NCBI RefSeq assembly: GCF_025370755.1
Contig: NZ_JAMXFC010000004.1
Location: forward strand, 1-39,271
DNA from: Laspinema sp. D2d
GTDB lineage: Bacteria; Cyanobacteriota; Cyanobacteriia; Cyanobacteriales; Laspinemataceae
Length of the DNA: 39,271 bases
Direction: 5' to 3'
The position numbers were made by a program, and so were the translations under genes. Under the pieces are notes generated by a model. It made no database searches, was not told where the DNA came from, and saw only the letters and a list, made by a program, of their open reading frames with translations. Below, piece by piece: positions 34,182-39,271 of the stretch; the first letter of the stretch is position 1, and each line of letters opens with the position of its first letter.

Positions 34182-35720
34182 ATGGAAGCTGAAGAACTAA
34201 TCAAAAAATATGTAGCTGGTGCCAGAGACTTTCCTGGGGTTATGCTGACTGAAGTCAATCTCAGTCAAGTTAATCTCAGCGAAGTGAACCTAAGTGGGTC
34301 TAACCTGAGTATTGCCAATCTTAGCGGTGCTGACCTCACTGGAGCCAATCTCAGTCATGCCAAGCTCAATGTTGCAAAACTCAACAGCGCTCACCTGAGT
34401 GGAGCCAATCTCAATGGAGCGGATCTCAATGTTGCCAACTTAGTTCGGGCGGATCTACGCGGAACCCTGTTAATTCAAGCCTCGTTGATCCGTGCCGAAC
34501 TCATGCGTGCCGAACTCAGTGGAGCCAACCTCACCCAAGCGGACCTCAATGGTGCCAACCTTCGCGAAGCGAAACTCCGCCAAGCCTACCTAGTCAGCGC
34601 CAATGTCAGTGAAGCGGACATGAGAGGAGCCTCTTTAATGGGGGCTAATCTGGAACAGGCCAATTTAAGAGAGACGAACCTCAGCGGTGCGGACCTGAGT
34701 GGAGCCAACCTCAGAAATTGTGAGTTGCGCCAAGCAGATCTGTCTCATACCAAGCTCATGGGAGTAGACCTCTCTGGGGCAAATTTGCGCTGGGCTGATT
34801 TAAGTGAGGCTAACTTACGCGGTGCGGACCTCAGTGGAGCCAAATTAAGCGGCGCTAACCTCCGAGGTGCGGACTTGAGTCATGCCAATTTACTGGATGC
34901 GAGTTTGGTGTACGCGGATTTGACCTACGCCAATATGATCCAAGTGGACTGGACTGGTGCTGATATTTCCGGTGCGACTTTAACCGGAGCCAAACTGCAT
35001 GGCGTGTCGCGGTTTGGTTTGAAAACCGAAGGGATTATCTGCGAGTGGCTGGATCTGAGTCCCAATGGCGATCGCACTCAAGTTTACCGCTTTACCCCAG
35101 AAACCTCAGAAACCTTTTTTCATCAAACTCTACCCACGGTAGAACTCCTGATTGATGCGGCCCTCGACCAAGATGCGCATTTAGCCTTAGCCTTGGCTTA
35201 CCATCAAATCGCTCATCGCTATCCCGACTTAATCGAACCGCCGAATATTGAAGTGAGTTCCAGGCGCACAAAACTGAGCTTTAAAATCGGTAATGACCTG
35301 TTATTGTTCTCTACAGCTTATGTGGCGATTCTCCCCTTTAAAGATGCGGGGGTAACCCAAGAGAATCTGGAGCATTTAGTTGATATGATTGAATCGGAAG
35401 AAATTTCTAGGTTACTCAATAATGCCCGAGAAAAGGTCAAGGAAATTAAAAATTCTCAAACCTTTTCTCGCATTGTTCAACGGGGAAAGTTTTTTCAATC
35501 TCCCACGCAAACGGTGTTGACTAATTCCGGCGATCGCACCTTAGATGTCCATCACAATCCCAACTTTGGGAAACGACTGGTTAATATCGCTCTCGGCAAT
35601 AACGGAGTTCCGGTGGGACCCGTTATTTCTAGTCCCAATTTTTCTCTACCCCCAGTCAACTTGTTGGTTAATTTTATCAAAGGCTTGCACTTATCCTCTA
35701 ATGCCATTTCCCAGAAATAA
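34182..35720 (+). CDS. Pentapeptide-repeat protein with unknown C-terminal domain (1)
   Basis: Protein of 512 residues. After a short N-terminal helix (MEAEELIKKYVAGARDF), residues about 20-270 are near-continuous A(N/D)LSx-type pentapeptides, which fold as a right-handed quadrilateral beta-helix. The C-terminal 240 residues are not pentapeptides: KTEGIICEWLDLSPNGDRTQ, then YRFTPET, PTVELLIDAALDQDAH, RRTKLSFKIGNDL, TAYVAILPFKDAG and finally FFQSPTQTVLTNSGDRTLDV. I do not recognise this part. No signal peptide or membrane helix is seen, so it is cytoplasmic by default. It is followed 145 bp downstream by a paralog of the same architecture. Confidence 0.85.
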   Translation: MEAEELIKKYVAGARDFPGVMLTEVNLSQVNLSEVNLSGSNLSIANLSGADLTGANLSHAKLNVAKLNSAHLSGANLNGADLNVANLVRADLRGTLLIQASLIRAELMRAELSGANLTQADLNGANLREAKLRQAYLVSANVSEADMRGASLMGANLEQANLRETNLSGADLSGANLRNCELRQADLSHTKLMGVDLSGANLRWADLSEANLRGADLSGAKLSGANLRGADLSHANLLDASLVYADLTYANMIQVDWTGADISGATLTGAKLHGVSRFGLKTEGIICEWLDLSPNGDRTQVYRFTPETSETFFHQTLPTVELLIDAALDQDAHLALALAYHQIAHRYPDLIEPPNIEVSSRRTKLSFKIGNDLLLFSTAYVAILPFKDAGVTQENLEHLVDMIESEEISRLLNNAREKVKEIKNSQTFSRIVQRGKFFQSPTQTVLTNSGDRTLDVHHNPNFGKRLVNIALGNNGVPVGPVISSPNFSLPPVNLLVNFIKGLHLSSNAISQK

Positions 35721-35732
35721 AATGTCTTCTCC

Positions 35733-35746
35733 ATAGCGATCGCTAT
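35733..35746. repeat. HIP1 site within a 14-bp perfect palindrome
   Basis: atagcgatcgctat, 12 bp after the first pentapeptide gene. HIP1 (GCGATCGC) is widespread through the window and is a cyanobacterial genome signature; this copy stands out for its extended symmetry. Confidence 0.7.
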
Positions 35747-35865
35747 TCTAATTGTCTGAGTTTTCTCCCCTCTTTCATCTGTGTTGTTTTCCTACTTTTG
35801 GCCTCAAGGCTCCCCTGACCGCGTACCCAACTAACCCATCAGCACTTTCTTCACAGGAATACCCT

Positions 35866-37428
35866 ATGCAAGCCGAGGATATTATCAAAAAATATGCAGC
35901 AGGAGAAAGAGACTTTTCTGGGATGGATCTGACGGAGATCAATCTCAGTCGAGCTAATCTCAGTGGCGCAAGCTTCAGGAACGCTACTCTGAGTATTGCG
36001 AATCTCAGCGGAACTAATCTCAGTGAGGCGGATCTCACCGGCGCAAAACTCAATGTGGCTCGCATGAGTGGGGCCAACCTCAGTAAAGCCAAGCTCAATG
36101 GTGCTATTCTCAATGTCGCGAACCTGGTCCGCGCTAACCTCAGCGGTGCCGAGTTGATTCAAGCGGCTTTGATTCGCGCTGAATTAGTCCGCGCTGAACT
36201 GAGTCGGGCCAACTTAAGTGAGGCCAACCTCAGCGGAGCCGATCTCCGAGAGGCCAAACTCCGACAAGTGAATCTGAGCGGCTCTAACTTAAGTGAAGCT
36301 GATATGCGGGGTACGAACCTGACCAGTTCTAATTTGGAACGGGCAACCTTAAGCGGGACGGACCTGAGCCGCTCTGAACTCAGTGGAGCCGACCTAACCG
36401 AGGCAGAACTCCGCCACGCCAACCTCAGTCGGGTCAATCTCAGTGGGGCTAATCTCAGTGGGGCCAATCTCCGTTGGGCGGATTTAAGTGGAGCCAATCT
36501 CCGTTGGGTAGATTTAAGTGATGCAAAACTCAGCGGAGCTAACTTGCTAGGAGGGGACTTAAGTAACGCCAACCTGATTAATTCCAGTTTCGTCCATGCG
36601 GATTTGACCCAATCTAATTTAATCCGGGTAGAGTGGATGGGGGCTGATCTCAGTGGCGCAACGCTAACGGGTGCAAAACTCTACGGTGTTTCCCGCTACA
36701 ACCTCAAAACGGAAGGGATTACCTGCGAGTGGGTTGACTTAAGTCCTCATGGCGATCGCACTCAAATCTACCGCTTTTCCGCCGAAGAAGCTAAAAAATT
36801 TTTTAATCAAACTCCCCCAACGGTTCGGATTATCATTGATGCTCCCTTAACTCATGATGCTAATCAAACCTTAGCTCAAGTTTACCATCAAATTGCTGGT
36901 CAATCGGAAAGGATGCCTCATCCCCCTAGTATTAATGTAGGCTACCGGCGCACAGAATTGGTGTTTAAAATTGATAGCGATCGCGATATTTTTCCAACGG
37001 CTTATATTGCCATTATCCCTTTTAAAAATGCCCTAGCCACTCAGAAGAATATCATCACTTTAATGAAAATGCTTCAAGCTTACGCGATTAACAGTCACAG
37101 CATGGAAGCCATTAAACAAATTAAACAACTGAGTACCGCCCTCAGTCAAACCATTCATGCGGTTAATGAACTGCAAATGCCGCCGGTGACGCTTCCCCTC
37201 AGTGATAACTACAACTTTTTTGAATCTCCGACCCAAGTGTTACTGACCAATTCGAGTGACCAAAGTCTACAAGTCTACTACGATGGCAGTTTCGGAAAAC
37301 GGACCATCGGACCATCGGGTTCGGTCAAAACTGCCACAGGCACAACCATGAAAGCCACCAAGTTTGCTTTGCCCAGCATCAATAATTTAGTAGAGTTTAT
37401 TGATGGATTTTACTATCTTGATAGTTAA
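35866..37428 (+). CDS. Pentapeptide-repeat protein with unknown C-terminal domain (2)
   Basis: Tandem paralog of the preceding gene, 520 residues. The N-terminus MQAEDIIKKYAAGERDFSGM parallels the first copy, which fixes the ATG at 35866 rather than an upstream in-frame ATG at 35752. CAGGAA lies just before it. Pentapeptides run from about 22 to 270. The C-terminal domain shares KTEGI.CEW.DLSP.GDRTQ, PTV...IDA, YHQIA, RRTEL.FKI.SD, TAYIAIIPFKNA and FFESPTQVLLTNSSDQSL with its neighbour. A linker helix (about 395-445) has diverged. The pair arose by duplication; role unknown. Confidence 0.85.
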   Translation: MQAEDIIKKYAAGERDFSGMDLTEINLSRANLSGASFRNATLSIANLSGTNLSEADLTGAKLNVARMSGANLSKAKLNGAILNVANLVRANLSGAELIQAALIRAELVRAELSRANLSEANLSGADLREAKLRQVNLSGSNLSEADMRGTNLTSSNLERATLSGTDLSRSELSGADLTEAELRHANLSRVNLSGANLSGANLRWADLSGANLRWVDLSDAKLSGANLLGGDLSNANLINSSFVHADLTQSNLIRVEWMGADLSGATLTGAKLYGVSRYNLKTEGITCEWVDLSPHGDRTQIYRFSAEEAKKFFNQTPPTVRIIIDAPLTHDANQTLAQVYHQIAGQSERMPHPPSINVGYRRTELVFKIDSDRDIFPTAYIAIIPFKNALATQKNIITLMKMLQAYAINSHSMEAIKQIKQLSTALSQTIHAVNELQMPPVTLPLSDNYNFFESPTQVLLTNSSDQSLQVYYDGSFGKRTIGPSGSVKTATGTTMKATKFALPSINNLVEFIDGFYYLDS

Positions 37429-37477
37429 GCGCTCTATTTTTTTAGTAAAATAGAAAGAACGAGTCTATAAGTTTTAA

Positions 37478-37515
37478 GAAAAAACCCGACACCCGTTGCA
37501 GGGAGTCGAGTTTTT
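37478..37515. terminator. Bidirectional-type terminator after the pentapeptide pair
   Basis: AAAACCCGAC and GTCGAGTTTTT pair with one mismatch around an inner CCC-gttgca-GGG stem. An A-run precedes the stem and a T-run follows it, so it could act in both directions; it fits as the end of the pentapeptide transcript. Confidence 0.7.
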
Positions 37516-37554
37516 AAACACTACTTTTCTGAGTTTATTTGCCAATCGAGACTT

Positions 37555-38142
37555 ATGCGCGATCGCTTTAAAAAAATGATGGGCCGTTCCCGGTTCGTCG
37601 TCTGCCGAATCTTTCTCCACCTCGCCGGAAATGACGTGGCCCCCCTACTTGGGGTCCTCAACCAAGGGATCCGACCCGTAATCGATAGCGATGGAGACCT
37701 GGAAACCCTCGGGGAGGCCCTGGTGGAAATCACTGAAAGTCTCTTGCGGTACGATGAGTATTGGAAATCTGCCGCCAATGAGGGGGATGTGGTCTGGGAC
37801 GAAGGGGAAGCGGGGGATTATTGGACCGACCTCTTTACCGATTCTGCTGCGCGCTATGGTAGCGAGGTCCGGTTAGGCGATTCGCCGGAGGAACCCCTCT
37901 CCCTCCCGGTGACTCGCAATGTTGTCGTTATGATTACCTTAGCGGCAGAGGGAGAAGTCCCAGAACTCGAAACCGACCTCTCTAACGTAACCGCCTTACA
38001 AGCAGCTTTCAAAGCCGCGATCGCCCTGCATTACCAACAGCGATTGCGCGGCATTCAAATCCACTTTTCACCAGCGGCGATCGGGGAAGAACTCACTGAA
38101 GACCAAATCCTTGAGTATTTTCCCGAACTCATCCCCCTGTAA
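37555..38142 (+). CDS. DUF1517-like protein
   Basis: Protein of 195 residues, probably soluble. The N-terminal part MRDRFKKMMGRSRFVVCRIFLHL is basic and could be a short amphipathic anchor. The middle has GDLETLGEALVEITESLLRYDEYWKSAANEGDV, and the end has NVVVMITLAAEGEVP then LRGIQIHFSPAA and LTEDQILEYFPEL. This closing pattern (hydrophobic strand with AAxG, then a strand with P, then LTxDQ/E...YPEL) is that of DUF1517, whose members are usually about 300 residues with an N-terminal membrane region; this is a short form. Function unknown. The start at 37555 has only a weak upstream CGAG. Confidence 0.6.
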   Translation: MRDRFKKMMGRSRFVVCRIFLHLAGNDVAPLLGVLNQGIRPVIDSDGDLETLGEALVEITESLLRYDEYWKSAANEGDVVWDEGEAGDYWTDLFTDSAARYGSEVRLGDSPEEPLSLPVTRNVVVMITLAAEGEVPELETDLSNVTALQAAFKAAIALHYQQRLRGIQIHFSPAAIGEELTEDQILEYFPELIPL

Positions 38143-38257
38143 ATCCCCCCTGTCATCCAAAATAGTCTTCTCTTACAATCAAGAGAAAGAGCAGCCGGAC
38201 TGAGCAACTTGGTCCGGTGAATCTTGACTTGAATCAATTTCATGCAGTACCTCCGCC

Positions 38258-39130
38258 ATGTTCCGCAAACTAATCCCAGTCTTAATGGTATTCATGCTCT
38301 GTTGGACAACTACCGCCTGTAGCACCAGTACAGGTTCGTCTTCCTACAGCGCACCCAACCCGAGTGCCTCCGTCACCCCAACCCGAATGGCTGACGGTCG
38401 CTATCCCGTCCAGCAGGCTAGTTATAACGATGCTAACGGCGAATATAGCCTGTTTTTACTCAATGCCTCCCCCTCGGTCTATAGCACCGATGATTTACCG
38501 ATGGCGAGTTTAACCCCGGAAGAAATCTCTGCCGGTCAAAAAAGTTACCTTCAGGTGGAGTCCGGTCAAGCGTCCCTGCATTTGACTGAAGACTTCAAAA
38601 TTGAATATATTCACGCGGTAACCGAAACCCAAACCAACCCGCAAACCGGCCAACCTCAAACCGTCATTGTGCGCCAGCAATCTAGTTTCTGGACCCCCTT
38701 TGCCGGTGCGATCGCCGGACAAATGGTGGCTAATGCCTTGTTTACCCCCCGCTATTACGTTCCCCCGATGTATCAACCTGGGGTCGTCATGACGGGTTAT
38801 GGCGGTTATGGCAACTCTTATCAGCAAGCGGTCCAGCAATATAGCACCCGCTACCAATCTCCACCCCCAGCGGTTAAAAATCGCCAAGCTCAATTACGGA
38901 CTACAGGTCGGGTTCGATCCAATCCCAGTACCGTAAATCGTCCCGCCTCGGGAACTACGAATTCTCGGCCTACAGGGTCCGGTGTGGGTGGTACTAACTT
39001 ACAAAGACCTGCCTCAAACTCATCCGGCAGTTCCACTCCCCGCCGTGGCAGTTTTGGCAGTGGGGGTTCTTCTTCTCCCACGCGATCGGCCCCCCGTCGC
39101 TCAGGTGGTGGCTCAAGACGCCGCCGTTAA
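38258..39130 (+). CDS. Putative lipoprotein with Arg/Ser/Gly-rich disordered tail
   Basis: Protein of 290 residues. The signal peptide MFRKLIPVLMVFMLCWTTTAC ends at a lipobox-like TTAC (Cys21), suggesting lipid anchoring; the -3 position is T rather than L, so processing is not certain. A moderately ordered segment follows (about 40-180) with EYSLFLLNASPSVYSTDDLP, SYLQVESGQASLHLTEDFKIEYIHAVTE and the short hydrophobic FWTPFAGAIAGQMVANALF. The last 110 residues are Ser/Pro/Gly/Asn-rich and end RSGGGSRRRR, strongly basic. No family recognised. A basic tail outside the membrane could bind anionic polysaccharide or nucleic acid; that is inference. Confidence 0.75.
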   Translation: MFRKLIPVLMVFMLCWTTTACSTSTGSSSYSAPNPSASVTPTRMADGRYPVQQASYNDANGEYSLFLLNASPSVYSTDDLPMASLTPEEISAGQKSYLQVESGQASLHLTEDFKIEYIHAVTETQTNPQTGQPQTVIVRQQSSFWTPFAGAIAGQMVANALFTPRYYVPPMYQPGVVMTGYGGYGNSYQQAVQQYSTRYQSPPPAVKNRQAQLRTTGRVRSNPSTVNRPASGTTNSRPTGSGVGGTNLQRPASNSSGSSTPRRGSFGSGGSSSPTRSAPRRSGGGSRRRR

Positions 39131-39142
39131 ATTCAGCTATCT

Positions 39143-39167
39143 GTAGGGTGGGCAATGCCCACCCTAC
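39143..39167. terminator. 25-bp palindrome, terminator-like repeat
   Basis: GTAGGGTGGGCA, one central a, then TGCCCACCCTAC: a perfect dyad 12 bp after the lipoprotein stop codon. Near-identical palindromes are common between genes in cyanobacterial genomes (known from general experience). It may act as a terminator or RNA stabiliser, although no T-run follows. Confidence 0.6.
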
Positions 39168-39173
39168 TCTACG

Positions 39174-39271
39174 ATAGGGGAGATGGGGAGGATAGGGGGG
39201 ATGGGGGAGATGGGGGGGATGGGGGCGATTGGGAGGATGTTTAAAATTTCCACTTCAGTTGTTCTCCCCAT
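39174..39271. repeat. Inverted G-rich/C-rich minisatellite element, copy 2 (cut by window end)
   Basis: G-rich arm (39174-39238) of ggggagat and gggggat units, then a core gatgttt...acttcagttgtt (about 39236-39260), then the start of a C-rich arm (ctccccat) at the last bases. Core and order match copy 1 at 26128-26344: the 33-base core aligns without gaps at 25 identical positions. Confidence 0.8.

Noticed and set aside
35775-36572. Long antisense frames opposite the second pentapeptide gene
   Set aside because: Leu/Ala/Arg/Ser-rich mirror images of the pentapeptide coding repeats.
38905-38925. T-loop-like ggttcgatcc suggesting a tRNA
   Set aside because: Lies inside the lipoprotein coding sequence with no acceptor or anticodon stems around it.

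Overview
The window comes from a cyanobacterium, most likely a filamentous, Oscillatoriales-type one. The octamer GCGATCGC (HIP1) and its half-forms recur throughout. Several small genes belong to families known only from cyanobacteria (DUF1815, DUF2839, a DUF6679-like protein), and the large multidomain kinases and pentapeptide-repeat proteins are of cyanobacterial type. No rRNA or tRNA gene was seen.

Layout. 1-690: a decayed ISAs1-type transposase flanked by a 77-bp perfect inverted repeat. 1015-3095 (minus strand): an ECF sigma factor, a one-helix membrane anti-sigma protein and a periplasmic Spy/CpxP-like protein, ending in a terminator. The sigma gene and the Spy-like gene carry matching promoter-like sequences (AACCTTT, 12 bp, GGGTCTAAA), so this looks like a self-regulating envelope-stress module. 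3614-19583 (plus strand): a signalling block with a GAF-GAF histidine kinase, two tandem kinases of about 2,100 residues (Ser/Thr kinase, AAA ATPase, GAF, PAS, histidine kinase, two receiver domains) and a stand-alone receiver protein. 19683-20540: an alpha/beta hydrolase convergent with a FeoC-like protein. 20541-21905: a long stretch with no convincing gene. 21906-24314: a second GAF-GAF histidine kinase, paralogous to the first.

24400-27830 (minus strand): a secreted protein with a Yfr1-like RNA motif just after it, a creatininase-family hydrolase, an epoxide-hydrolase-like enzyme and DUF1815. A G-rich/C-rich inverted minisatellite sits between the two hydrolases; a second copy begins at the window's right edge. 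27831-29502: DUF2839 with structured non-coding DNA around it. 29503-33329: a beta-CASP/metallo-beta-lactamase protein, a DUF6679-like protein and arogenate/prephenate dehydrogenase (TyrA). 33330-34181: non-coding, with an 86-bp MITE-like element. 34182-37428: two tandem pentapeptide-repeat proteins sharing an unrecognised C-terminal domain. 37555-39167: a DUF1517-like protein, a putative lipoprotein with an Arg/Ser/Gly-rich tail, and a terminator-like palindrome.

How it fits together. The window is dominated by signal transduction. Five phosphotransfer proteins are encoded within 21 kb, and the two giant kinases end in a second receiver domain that is degenerate in both and lacks the acceptor Asp in one. 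The small receiver protein directly downstream is the obvious candidate output. The most testable new observations are the shared ECF promoter pair, the inverted minisatellite element with a conserved core, the Yfr1-like motif at 24426-24436, and the novel C-terminal domain of the pentapeptide pair. All functional statements rest on reading the sequence and on knowledge of families; no database search was run.
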